Shown: in pieces, positions 21,678 to 31,487 of the stretch
How the letters are laid out: every line of letters begins with the position of its first letter
Position numbering within the stretch: position 1 is the first letter of the stretch
Assembly: GCF_029784155.1 (NCBI RefSeq)
Contig: NC_073691.1
Location: forward strand, 51,256,490-51,320,489
Source: Uranotaenia lowii
Lineage: Eukaryota; Arthropoda; Insecta; Diptera; Culicidae
Reading direction: 5' to 3'
DNA length: 64,000 nt
Program-made: the position numbers and the translations under genes
The notes under the pieces: generated by a model
Seen by the model: only the letters and a program-made list of their open reading frames with translations
Told to the model about the DNA's origin: nothing
The model's database searches: none

Positions 21678-24600
21678 ATGGAGGATTCTTACGGACTACC
21701 GACTTTATCAGATTCTTCACCGGGACGCAACGCATCAGGCCTTTCGGAGACCTTAGAGCCCATCGACTCAGTCGCGCTGTTTCCAGCCAGCGGCATCAGT
21801 CGTCCCGGCCCTGAGTTCGATTGCGGCGACGAGGTTCTCCAGCCTGCAAAGACAGGCAAGTATAAATTGTTTTTCGGAACTTTTCCACTGCGTGACGAAA
21901 TTTCGATCCCCAGCTGTTTCAACTTACCTGACTCCGGCGCTTATCACTTCTACAAGCACCCGCCGAACATGTACACCTTCGACTCCTCTGGGTTCTCTGC
22001 ACCGGGACGCATCGCATCAGGCCTTTTGGAGACCTCAGAGCCCATCGACTCAGTCGCGCTGTTTCCAGCCAGCGGCATCAGTCGTCCCGGCCCTGAGTTC
22101 GATTGCGGCGACGAGGTTCTCCAGCCTGCAACGACAGGCAAGTACAAATTGTTTTTCGGAACTTTTCCACTGCGTAACGAAATTTCGAACCCCAGCAGTT
22201 TCAATATACCTGACTCTGGCCCGTATCGCTTCGAGAAGCACCTGCCGAACGAGAATTTCTTTGACTCTTCTGGGTTTCCTGCACCGGGACGCAACGTATC
22301 AGGCCTTTCGGAGTCCTCAGAGCCCTTCGACTCAGTCGCGCTGTTTCCAGCCAGCGGCATCAGTCGTCCCGGCCCTGAGTTCGATTGCGGCGACGAGGTT
22401 CTCCAGCCTGCATCGACAGGCAAGTATAAGTTGTCCTTTGGAACTTTCACACCGCGTGACGCTTTTTCGGTTTCCAGTCGTACCAACAGCGCTGACTCCA
22501 GCCAGTATTACTTCGGCAACCACTCACCTAACGAGAACATCTCCAACTATTCTGGGGTTTCTACACCGGGACGCAACGAGCTAGGCACTTCGGAGACCCC
22601 TGAGCCCTTCGACTCAGTCGCGCTGATTCCTGCCAGCGTCATCAGTCGTCCCGGCCCTGAGTTCGTCTGCGGCGAAGGGGTTCTCCAGCCTGTGAATTCA
22701 GGCAAGTATGGTACCCCTGATTGTATTCCTGTGCCTGATGATGTTCCACCTTCTAGTGCACGTCTCACCAGATCCGCTCCGGGTCCTTTAGATACCATTA
22801 CCCTTTACTACCAGAATGTGGGGGGTATCAATTCCTGCCTGACCGACTACCTGCTCGCAACTTCGTGTTCCTGCTATGACGTCATCGCCTTCACGGAAAC
22901 ATGGCTGAATGACCGCACACTATCAAGTCAGATCTTCGGCCCTGATTACGCAGTGTTCCGCTGTGACCGTAGCGCCCGAAACAGCAAAAAGTCCAGTGGA
23001 GGCGGGGTACTACTTGCCGTGAAGTCGAATCTTCCAGCGCAGTTCATCGACAACAATTCCTGGTGCGATCTGGAACTTGTATGGATTCGCATTGATCTTG
23101 TAGACCGGAAATTGTACGTATGTGTAGTGTATCTGCCACCCGATCGCTCAAGAGATGTTGCCCTCGCCGAGTCGTTTTCTCGCTGCATCTTCGAAGTTAG
23201 CTCCTTCTGCGCTCCTGAAGATGACTTACTAGTCATTGGCGACTTCAATATGCCCGGTTTGAAGTGGTGCTCCATCCATGGCAGCTTTCTGTACCCAGAC
23301 CCAGCACGCTCTACTTTTTCGGCGCCTTCAAACATCATATTGGACTCCCTGAGTGCAGCGACCTTGCGCCAGATCAACGATGTGGTGAACGAATACGGTC
23401 GTACGCTGGACCTCTGCTTTGCCAATGATGGACCTCGTTTACCGACCATCGAAGTCGCTCCTGCACCGCTTGTTAAAGTAGTCCCACATCACCCTGCTCT
23501 CATGGCATCACTCGAAGTAACTAGGCTGAACGCTGCAGTAGAAAAACCAGTGACCTTCTACCTCGACTTTAAGAACGCCAACTTCGATGACATCTCTCAC
23601 ATTCTAGGCACTATCGACTGGGTATCTGAGCTTGATCTTTCTAATCCCAACGCTGCCGCTGATACCTTTTCACACATTCTGAATTACGTCATCGATCGCC
23701 ACGTCCCAAAACGCTCTAACAGCAGAAATATGCGAATCCCTTGGATCACGACTGAGCTGCGACAACTGAAGACGGCAAAAAGATGTGCTCTTCGAAACTA
23801 CAAGAAGCATAAATCATCGCATACTAAGGATATATATCGTAAACTTAACTCCGTTTATAAAAAAGCCAGTGAACGCTGTTACCATAACTATCTACGTCGC
23901 GTACAACGTAACCTCAAGACTTGCCCGAAATCGTTTTGGAAACACGTAAAAAGTCAGCGGAAAGAACCTGGTATACCTTCAAACATGTTCTTAGACGGCA
24001 TAACGGCGAACTCTGACCGTGGTATCTGCGATCTCTTCGCCCAAAAATTTTCCAGCATCTTCACTTCAGCTTCAACATCCTCAGAACATATAGATAGCGC
24101 TGTCAGGAACGTTTTGCCATTGGGCTTCTCAATAAATGGTATTGAAATCGAGGAGGCAGCCATCTCTAGAGCAGCAGCGAAGCTTAAGAATTCCTTTTCT
24201 ACGGGCCCGGACGGGATACCAGCTGCTTTTTTAAAAAGTTTCATGCCTGTCTTGCTGACCCCTATTCGGCTCATTTTTCAAGCTTCGCTAGATAGAGCCA
24301 CCTTCCCTCTACTTTGGAAGGAAGCTTACATGTTCCCGGTACATAAAAAAGGAGATAGAAGAGATGTTAACAATTACCGTGGAATCTCTGCCTTATGTTC
24401 GATTGCCAAACTATTCGAATTGGTGGTTTTGGATCCTTTCTTCACGTACTGCAAAAATAACATCTCCAATGATCAACACGGATTCATGCCCAAACGCTCT
24501 ACGACAAGTAACTTGCTAACGTTCACTTCTTTTGTGCATGAAAGTTTTGTTGCCAAATCTCAAACCGATGCAATCTATACCGATCTGTCTGCTGCATTCG

Positions 24601-25676
24601 ACAAGGTGAACCATGAAATTGCCATCGGTAAACTCGAACGCTTAGGATTCTGTGGTACTCTACTCGGCTGGTTCCGCAGTTATTTAACTGGTCGTAAATT
24701 GATTGTTCGAACGGGGGACACCTTTTCCAGGCAATTTCCTGCTACCTCCGGTGTGCCTCAAGGTAGCCATCTCGGACCGATTATTTTCCTAATTTACTTC
24801 AACGACGTGTTGTCACTCCTCGACGTCCCCAAACTTGGCTATGCTGATGACCTAAAACTATTTTACACCATAAACGACAACGACGACATCAATTTCCTGC
24901 AACGTCAATTCAACCTCTTCGCTGAGTGGTGTGACATTAACTGCCTGCCATTAAACCGCAGCAAATGTGCAATCATCAGCTTTTCTCGTAAGCGGCAGCC
25001 TTTAATTGCGGAGTACTTCCTCGGAGACGAACCCATCGCACGTGTGAATCACGTTAACGATCTTGGCGTAATCTTAGATCAGCGCCTGGAATTCAAGGCA
25101 CACACCAACTATGTGATTGACAAAGCATCCAGAAGCCTCGGTTTCATTTTTAGAGTGGCGAAGGACTTCAAGGACGTGTATTGCTTGAAAAGCTTATACT
25201 GCAGCATTGTTCGTTCCATCCTTGAATACGCTTCAGCTGTCTGGTGTCCCTACTACCAGAACGGTGTCGATCGGCTCGAGACCATTCAGCGGCGATTCTT
25301 GCGATATGCCCTTAGACACCTGAACTGGCAAGACCCTTTTCGCTTGCCTAGCTACGAAAATCGATGCCGCCTCATAGATATCGACACCCTTCAAGCCCGC
25401 AGACAAGCAACACGTGCCTCATTTGTCGCCGACCTCCTGACATCGCGAATCGACTGTCCCACGCTATTGGAGGCTATTCCGCTTAGTGTACGACCCCGTG
25501 GATTCAGGAATCAGGATCTTCAATTGTACATTCCCTTTCGAATGAACAATTACGGAGCTAACAGCGCCCTCATCGGTGCAATGAAATCTTTCAACCGTTT
25601 TTCGGAGCATTTTGACTTCGACATTTCGAGGGATGTTTTCCGAAGAAAAGTGATTAGGGCCTTGAGATCCCCATAG
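21678..25676 (+). CDS. CR1-type LINE ORF2: endonuclease and reverse transcriptase, intact
   Basis: This 1332-residue frame begins MEDSYGLPTL, 98 bp after ORF1. Residues 1-345 hold four copies of a 94-residue repeat around SVALFPASGISRPGPEFDCG. The apurinic-like endonuclease spans about 371-610: YYQNVGGI, FTETWLND (catalytic Glu), LLVIGDFNMPG (Asp, Asn) near residue 518, and a terminal HPAL histidine near 605. The reverse transcriptase follows: STGPDGIPAAF, KGDRRDVNNYRGIS, TDLSAAFDKVNHE, SGVPQGSHLGPI near 1023 and GYADDLKLF near 1054 with the two catalytic Asp. The C-terminus ends FRRKVIRALRSP. It would nick DNA and reverse-transcribe LINE RNA at the target in the nucleus. No stop or frameshift is seen. 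ORF2 translation probably follows ORF1 by reinitiation; that is inference. Confidence 0.93.
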   Translation: MEDSYGLPTLSDSSPGRNASGLSETLEPIDSVALFPASGISRPGPEFDCGDEVLQPAKTGKYKLFFGTFPLRDEISIPSCFNLPDSGAYHFYKHPPNMYTFDSSGFSAPGRIASGLLETSEPIDSVALFPASGISRPGPEFDCGDEVLQPATTGKYKLFFGTFPLRNEISNPSSFNIPDSGPYRFEKHLPNENFFDSSGFPAPGRNVSGLSESSEPFDSVALFPASGISRPGPEFDCGDEVLQPASTGKYKLSFGTFTPRDAFSVSSRTNSADSSQYYFGNHSPNENISNYSGVSTPGRNELGTSETPEPFDSVALIPASVISRPGPEFVCGEGVLQPVNSGKYGTPDCIPVPDDVPPSSARLTRSAPGPLDTITLYYQNVGGINSCLTDYLLATSCSCYDVIAFTETWLNDRTLSSQIFGPDYAVFRCDRSARNSKKSSGGGVLLAVKSNLPAQFIDNNSWCDLELVWIRIDLVDRKLYVCVVYLPPDRSRDVALAESFSRCIFEVSSFCAPEDDLLVIGDFNMPGLKWCSIHGSFLYPDPARSTFSAPSNIILDSLSAATLRQINDVVNEYGRTLDLCFANDGPRLPTIEVAPAPLVKVVPHHPALMASLEVTRLNAAVEKPVTFYLDFKNANFDDISHILGTIDWVSELDLSNPNAAADTFSHILNYVIDRHVPKRSNSRNMRIPWITTELRQLKTAKRCALRNYKKHKSSHTKDIYRKLNSVYKKASERCYHNYLRRVQRNLKTCPKSFWKHVKSQRKEPGIPSNMFLDGITANSDRGICDLFAQKFSSIFTSASTSSEHIDSAVRNVLPLGFSINGIEIEEAAISRAAAKLKNSFSTGPDGIPAAFLKSFMPVLLTPIRLIFQASLDRATFPLLWKEAYMFPVHKKGDRRDVNNYRGISALCSIAKLFELVVLDPFFTYCKNNISNDQHGFMPKRSTTSNLLTFTSFVHESFVAKSQTDAIYTDLSAAFDKVNHEIAIGKLERLGFCGTLLGWFRSYLTGRKLIVRTGDTFSRQFPATSGVPQGSHLGPIIFLIYFNDVLSLLDVPKLGYADDLKLFYTINDNDDINFLQRQFNLFAEWCDINCLPLNRSKCAIISFSRKRQPLIAEYFLGDEPIARVNHVNDLGVILDQRLEFKAHTNYVIDKASRSLGFIFRVAKDFKDVYCLKSLYCSIVRSILEYASAVWCPYYQNGVDRLETIQRRFLRYALRHLNWQDPFRLPSYENRCRLIDIDTLQARRQATRASFVADLLTSRIDCPTLLEAIPLSVRPRGFRNQDLQLYIPFRMNNYGANSALIGAMKSFNRFSEHFDFDISRDVFRRKVIRALRSP

Positions 25677-25720
25677 TTAGATTTAAATGTTTTGTTTCTA
25701 ACCTTAATTTTAAGTAATCA

Positions 25721-25778
25721 TTGGGATCAACATGTGATCCGTTGATCAGAAATAAATAACAAATAACAAATAACAAAT
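25721..25778 (+). promoter_or_regulatory. CR1 3' UTR hairpin and short-repeat tail
   Basis: GATCAAC (25,725-25,731) pairs with GTTGATC (25,741-25,747), and an alternative GGATCA / TGATCC stem overlaps it. An AAATAAC tail follows. The same hairpin block is kept in the truncated copy at 46,889-46,910. CR1 reverse transcriptases are thought to recognise their 3' end, so the hairpin is a plausible recognition element. Confidence 0.5.
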
Positions 25779-26755
25779 ATTCCAAAAATTCTCAAAACGC
25801 TTTTATCATAACAAAAACTAATTCTGTAGTAGTTAAGAAAATAAATTGAATCCAAACAAAGCTAATCATTGTTACATAATCATAATCAAAGCAATAAAAA
25901 TACATTATATACAGCCCCTGATAAGAGCAACCACTTGCATGAAGCAACATATGCAGTTGCTGTTAGACGACAAACTAAAAGTTGATGACGGAGAACGTAT
26001 ACCCCCCGAAAACAGTGACGTTGATATAGTTATTTTTTCGTTCAAAGACCGGCTTCTGGGGCACCCAAACAGAATTATCGGTCATCGCCTCATCTTAAAA
26101 CGAAAATGTGATTACGGTGTGGTGTTTTTTATTTTCAATTCCCAACACAAAGCATCTCTAAATGGCAAGATAGGCGTTAAAAAATTTTACAATGTGAAAA
26201 ATTTGTCAACGACAGTTCAAAAAATGTATCAATGCTTTCTTTTCAAATTCACAGTCGGCCCAAAATAACCTCTTCTCCCGAAAGGTTGTTCTCACGAGAC
26301 GTAAATTTGCCGCTCAGCAAACTCTCTGTTTTGTTCGTCCCTTCGCTTCGTCTAGACTTAACGAGACTGCATCATTCGGTGGTTCATGCCATCAGTGTTC
26401 TGAAGAAGTTGGCCGAGCCGCCGAGACTCGAGAGATGTTAGTTGTTTTTTTCTGTTTACCTTCCCCAGAGCGATATTTACATCGAAAACAAATGCAACGA
26501 TTGTTTGGTGGAAGCAACGGTAGGATAAGAATGTTAGATATGTGTATTCATGAAATCGCTTATATCTCTTAACTACCGTTATCTACATAAGTCAACTAAA
26601 CTACACGAAATGTATATGCCTTAGAATAAAACCTTACATAAAAACTTTATAAGTAAAAAAAATAAATCTTGAAAACTATATTGTCAATACTATTGTAAGG
26701 ACTCAGTGCCCATTTGCATGTATATTGATTAGAAGTTTTCCAGTTTAAGATTCCT
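25779..26755. other. Interval with no recognised gene
   Basis: A 140-codon open frame at 25,846-26,268 starts at TTG and resembles nothing I know. From 26,270 to 26,460 the DNA is less AT-rich. An AATAAA-type signal near 26,660 and a cluster of AAAACCTTACATAAAAACT upstream could mark a 3' end or a retroelement LTR, but paired termini were not found. Confidence 0.25.
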
Positions 26756-27218
26756 GACCCGATGACCTTTTCGAGCCCTGACTTCCTTTTTAAGGCCTTC
26801 TTCTCGAGGCCTGACGACCTTCTCGAGGGTTGACGACCTTCTCGAGGCCTGACGACCTTCTCGAGGCCTGACGACCTTCTCCAGGCCTGACGACCTTTTC
26901 CAGGCCTGACGACCTTTTCCAGGCCTGACGACCTTCTCCAGGCCTGACGACCTTCTCCAGGCCTGACGACCTTCTCCAGGCCTGACGACCTTCTCCAGGC
27001 CTGACGACCTTCTCCAGGCCTGACGACCTTCTCCAGGCCTGACGACCTTCTCCAGGCCTGACGACCTTCTCCAGGCCTGACGACCTTCTCCAGGCCTGAC
27101 GACCTTCTCCAGGCCTGACGACCTTCTCCAGGCCTGACGACCTTCTCCAGGCCTGACGACCTTCTCCAGGCCTGACGACCTTCTCCAGGCCTGACGACCT
27201 TCTCCAGGCCTGACGACC
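26756..27218. repeat. 19-bp minisatellite array, left block
   Basis: The unit CCTGACGACCTTCTCCAGG (19 bp) repeats perfectly about 17 times from 26,890 to 27,218. A less regular set to the left, 26,756-26,890, carries TCGAG in place of TCCAG. The 19-bp period makes a 57-bp, 19-residue open frame on each strand (for example 196 codons on the minus strand), which is an artefact of the repeat. The right side of the array is broken by the R1-clade LINE at a GACGACC step. Confidence 0.95.
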
Positions 27219-29178
27219 AGTTATGCCGTGACGCCAACGACTGACCATGGGGTGATGCCTATCGGATAGTCATGGGCAGAACTAAAAGTGGGGGTGCACC
27301 ACCTGAAACGTGCCCCGATAAACTGAGAGTCATCATCAATGAGCTGTTCCCACAGCACGATGTTACCCGCTGGCCAACAGTCCCGTATGACTGGGACAAC
27401 AGCGCTGAAGAGCGAATAACGGTGGAAGAACTTCGCGAGATCGCCAAGTCTCTCCAACCGAGGAAGGCCCCCGGACCGGACGGCATTCCGAACGTCGCGG
27501 TGAAGGCCGCGACCAGGGAATTCCCCGATATGTTCCGAACATCGTTGCAACGATACGTGACGGAACGGGTGTTTCCTGACACATGGAAACGGCAGAAACT
27601 CGTCCTTCTGCCAAAACCGGGTAAGCGTCCAGGAGACCCATCGACATATCGGCCGATCTGTCTACTGGATACAGCGGGTAAGGTCCTGGAGAAGGTGATT
27701 CAGACCCGTCTTCAGAGGAATACTGAAAGTGAGGGCGGACTCTCGGGGAAACAGTTTGGTTTCCGTCGAGGCCGCAGCACCGTAGTTGCCATCCGCTCGG
27801 TCATCGAGGTAGCGGACAGAGCCAGGCTGACCAAGAGGAGAGGGCTCCGCTTTTGCGCAGTTGTCACTCTGGATGTGAAGAACGCCTTCAACAGTGTCAG
27901 TTGGACAGCGATTGCGTCGTCGCTCATCCAAATGAGGATCCCGGCATATCTGTATAGGCTTGTGGAAAGTTACTTCCACAATCGCCAACTGCAGTATATG
28001 ACCGGTGAGGGTTTGCGAACACAAGAGGTTTCGGCGGGTGTTCCACAGGGGTCAATACTCGGCCCGGTTCTGTGGAACATCACTTACGACGAACTCCTAC
28101 GAACGAGCCTCCCATCGGGAGCCGAACTCGTAGGATTTGCAGATGATGTAGTCCTCTTGGCGAGAGGCTCCTCAACAGCGGAGGTTGAGCTACTGGCCAC
28201 GGTAGCTATCCAGGCAGTGGAACGCTGGATGCACTCCAAGTGCCTGCGTCTAGCCCACCACAAAACCGAGATGGTGCTTATCACCAACCTGAAATCACCC
28301 CAAACAGGTACCATTGCCGTTGGACCGTGCAATATCGTGTCCAAACGCGCAATCAAGTACCTAGGGGTGATGATTGACGACAGGCTCAGCTTCACAAGCC
28401 ATGTCGAATACGTGTGCAAGAGGCCGCACTCACACGAATGATGCCGAACTCCTCGGCCATCCAAAGCAGCAAAAGGCGGATCCTGGCAAGTGTGACCACA
28501 TCGATCTTGCGGTAAGGAGCAGCGGCCTGGAGGCAGGCCTTGGGAGGAAGCTGTAACCTGCAGCGACTTAGCAGCGTTCAGCGGCTGATGAACCTGCGGG
28601 TTATCAGCGGATACCGGACCATGTCGTCCGAAGCCGCCTGTGTAGTAGCGGGTGTTATGCCCATCTCGGTTTTGCTTGAGGAGGATGTCTACTGCTACGA
28701 CAACAAAGACACGCCCAACGTTCGAGATCTCGCCAATGAGGACTCGATGTCCAACTGGCAGCAGCTGTGGGACAGCTCAACGAGAGGAAGGTGGACCCAT
28801 CGTCTGACCCCGCACATCGGGAGCTGGATCGGAAGAAGGCACGGTGAAGTGGACTTCTACATGACGCAATTCCTGACTGGTCATGGATGCTTCATGAAGT
28901 ACCACTACCGGTTTGGACATGTGGCTTCGCCATATTGCCAAGATTGTGGTGATGAAGAGGAGACACCCGAACATGTGGTGTTTGTCTGTCCGAGGTTTGC
29001 GGCGGTACGTACTTCCATATTTGCCGCCTGTGGGTCTGACACGACAGCAGATAACGTTGTACAGAGGATGTGTGCGGATTTCAACACTTGGCATGCGGTC
29101 AGCGATGGGTTCACCCGGATCATGACTGCCCTGCAGAGGAGCTGGAACCAACGGCAGTCCGCGAACGGTGTAGGATGA
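27219..29178 (+). pseudogene. R1-clade reverse transcriptase and zinc knuckle, three lesions
   Basis: From the 5' breakpoint the frame reads into PWGDAYRIVM, a block typical of R1 elements, with an in-frame TGA at 27,242. The RT follows: KAPGPDGIPN, LLPKPGKRPGDPSTYRPI, FRRGRSTVVAI, VTLDVKNAFNSV, AGVPQGSILGPVLWN near 28,040 and GFADDVVLLA near 28,140 (catalytic Asp pair). A one-base shift near 28,425 changes frame and a TAA at 28,513-28,515 interrupts it again. The C-terminal part then runs to 29,178 and includes YCQDCGDEEETPEHVVFVC, a Cys-Cys-His-Cys knuckle used for nucleic-acid binding. The endonuclease that would choose the target is missing from this copy. Confidence 0.9.
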
Positions 29179-30067
29179 CTCCATCGTCGGGGAGCATCTG
29201 AGTAGTGTGCGTCCGATCCCTTGATCGAAGCTACAAAGATAAGGCTACATCTTCTGCGTAGCGGAGGTCAGGGGTGCGCCGCGAACGTGTGTAGGATACC
29301 CCAACGTCGGGGGGTATCCGAGTAGTTCCGCTTCCTAAGAGGGAAACTGCGGGGATAAGACTTTACCTTCCTCGTAGCGGATCTCGAGGGAAGAGGGTTA
29401 ACCACTGTCGGGGGATACCCACGGGTAGAGAGGCTCTCGACGCCGGGCGAGCCTCTCGAGTCGGTGTAGGATGTCGTCACCGTCGGGAATCATCCGAGTC
29501 GTAGCGTTCCAAGTCCCGAATGTGTGCCGTGACAGGCGCGAGTCTAGGATAAGCTGCTCTCGATTTGACACACAACGGGCAGGAAAATCCGCGGGCCAAA
29601 AATCCTAGGGTTGCCAACCAAGGGGGATAAAGAAGACCGGACAACGGTCGGAGTAGACTGACCCCATCGACAGGGGGCTGTCGAGTAGAGTGCGTCCGAC
29701 CCCACGGTTTGAAGTTACAAAGATAAGACAATACCTTCTGCGTAGCGGATGCCGTGGGTGCGCCGCGTTCGTGAGTAGGATGCTCCACCTTCGGGGAGTA
29801 TCCGAGTGGAGCGGTTCTCAACGACAGAAGCTGCGGGGATAAGACATGACCTTCTTCGCAGTGGAAATCGTTGGGAAAGGGTTATTCAACGTTCGGGGAA
29901 TACCCACGGGTAGAGTGGCTCTCGACGCCGGGCGAGCCATTCGAGTCGGTGTAGGATGACGTCTTCGTCGGGAATCATCCGAGTCGTTGCGTTAAGTCCC
30001 GCGCGTGTGCCGTGACAGGCGCGAGTCTAGGATAAGCTGCTCTCGATCTGGCACACGACGGGCAAGG
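29177..30067 (+). repeat. Tandem duplication in the R1 3' region
   Basis: The block 29,177-29,583 is repeated at about 29,658-30,067 with moderate divergence. Both copies contain gacgccgggcgagcc, gtcgggaatcatccgagtcg and acaggcgcgagtctaggata. Inside each, GGAT...ATCC-type stems (taggataccccaacgtcggg then gtatccgag) suggest RNA hairpins. A second internal family of about 30-50 bp units (gagtcgttagaggagagrtc) fills 30,080-30,500. This is an unusually long structured 3' UTR. Confidence 0.8.
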
Positions 30068-30822
30068 TGGCAAACTTCGAACCTTGAAGATAAGAGGTCG
30101 GCTCCGAGTCGTTAGAGGAGAGGTCAGGCCTCAAACCTTCAGGCGGAGAGGTTTGTGTGGTCAACCCCGAGTCTTTATGATAAGAGGTCGGGTCCCGAGT
30201 CGTAAGAGGAGGGATCAGGCCCCTTACCAACAAGAGGAGGGGTACAAGTGGTCACCTCGAGTCATTACGAGGAGAGGTCAGATTTCAAGTCGTTAGAGGA
30301 GAGATCGGGCCTTGAATCGTGCAGAGGAGAGATAAACCTCGAGTCGATGCGAGGAGGGGTCGGATCTCAAGTCGTTAGAGGAGAGATCAGGCCTCGAGTC
30401 GCGAAGAGGAGAGGTTTGTGTGGGAATCTCGAGTCATTGCGAGGAGATGTCGGTTCTCAAGTCGTTAGATGAGAGTTCAGGCGTCGAGTCGTAAGGATGA
30501 GAGGTTTTGCTGAAAGTGGTCTCGTTAATAAGTATTGCCTTTGAGCGCATTAGCGCGAATAGACCTCCCACTATTGAAGCATAGTGTACTAAACAGTTCG
30601 AGGTGGGAACCAGGTCTGCGGCCCCAGGTGGAGTTTAGGGAGTAGGGGGTATACACGGAGTATATCATGAGTCTTCCCATTGTACCCATGGACCCAGAGT
30701 AGCAAACTGGGGGGACGCGGTGGCTCGCCGTGCCTTGGAATACAATCCGTAAACCGGGATTTACCACCTGTGGTTACCAACTGAAAAAAAAAGGCCTGAC
30801 GACCTTTTACAGGCCGGACGAC

Positions 30823-31487
30823 AGAGAGGAGAGGTCAGGCCTCAAACCTTCAGGTGGAGAGGTTTGTGTGGTCAACCCCGAGTCTTTATGATGAGGGTCG
30901 GGTCTCGAGTCGTAAGAGGAGGGATCAGGCCCCCTTATCAACAAGAGGAGGGGTACAAGTGGTCACCTCGAGTCATTGCGAGGAGAGGTCAGATTTCAAG
31001 TCGTTAGAGGAGAGATCGGGCCTTGAATCGTGCAGAGGAGGGGTAGCCTCGAGTCGATGCGAGGAGGCGTCGGATCTCGAGTCGTTAGAGCAGAGATCAG
31101 GCCTCAAGTCGCGAAGAGGAGAGGTTTGTGTGGGAATCTCGAGTCACTGCGAGGAGATGTCGGTTCTCAAGTCGTTAGACGAGAGTTCAGGCGTCGAGGG
31201 GGAGAGGTTTTTCTTAAAATGGTCTCGTTAATGAGTATTGCCTTGGTGCGCATTAGCGCGAATAGACCTCCCACTATTGAAGCATAGTGTACTAAACAGT
31301 TCGAGGTGGGAACCAGGTCTGCGGCCCCAGGTGGATTTATGGCGTAGGGGTACTTAGTATCATGAGTCGTCTAATTGCACCCATGGACCCAGAGTAGCAT
31401 ACTGGGGGGACTCGGTCGCTCGCCATGCCTTGGAATGCAATCCGTAAAAAGGATTTACCAACTGGGTGATCAACTAAAAAAAAAAAA
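30823..31487 (+). mobile_element. R1-clade LINE in the 19-bp minisatellite, copy 2 (3' UTR only)
   Basis: It contains only the last ~665 bp of the element: the gagtcg-type repeats, then gcgcattagcgcgaatagac and the terminal gattacca-type end, followed by a poly(A) run ending at 31,487. It parallels 30,104-30,792 of copy 1 with clear differences. Minisatellite DNA bounds it: GGCCGGACGAC at 30,812-30,822 on the left and GGCCAGACAAC at 31,488-31,498 on the right. This is the same phase and orientation as copy 1, with only 30 bp of satellite between the copies. Confidence 0.85.

Larger units (their letters stand above)
20560..25778 (+). mobile_element. Near-complete CR1-type LINE (T1/Q-like)
   Basis: The element has a 5' leader from about 20,560, an ORF1 with a PHD-like zinc finger, an ORF2 with endonuclease and reverse transcriptase, a short 3' UTR and a tail of AAATAAC repeats at 25,751-25,778. 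Lack of a poly(A) tail and presence of a short-repeat tail suit the CR1 clade. ORF2 is intact and ORF1 has one frameshift, so the copy is young. A 155-bp 5'-truncated relative at 46,772-46,930 has the same 3' end. The exact 5' end is uncertain. Confidence 0.88.
27219..30792 (+). mobile_element. R1-clade LINE inserted in the 19-bp minisatellite, copy 1
   Basis: The insert begins right after GGCCTGACGACC (27,207-27,218) and ends with a poly(A) run at 30,784-30,792. It is followed by the same 12-mer at 30,793-30,804. It is 5'-truncated upstream of the reverse transcriptase, and carries the RT, a zinc-knuckle C-terminus and a long repeat-rich 3' region of about 1.6 kb. The left array ends with the TCCAG-type unit, while the arrays beyond the insertions are mostly TCGAG-type. 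R1-clade elements usually insert at fixed sites, and the second copy at 30,823-31,487 uses the same phase. Confidence 0.88.

Noticed and set aside
21892..22798. Long open frames in other phases over the ORF2 repeats, both strands
   Set aside because: They are shadows of the 282-bp in-frame repeats, whose length is a multiple of three, so alternate frames also stay open.
26270..26680. Possible solo LTR
   Set aside because: A TGTTAG-like start and AATAAA signal were seen, but no matching end or flanking duplication.
26647..27248. Long open frames on the minus strand with RQAWRRSSGLEKVV repeats
   Set aside because: A 19-bp perfect repeat gives the same 19-residue period in all frames. There is no gene context, and the pattern vanishes where the repeat degenerates.
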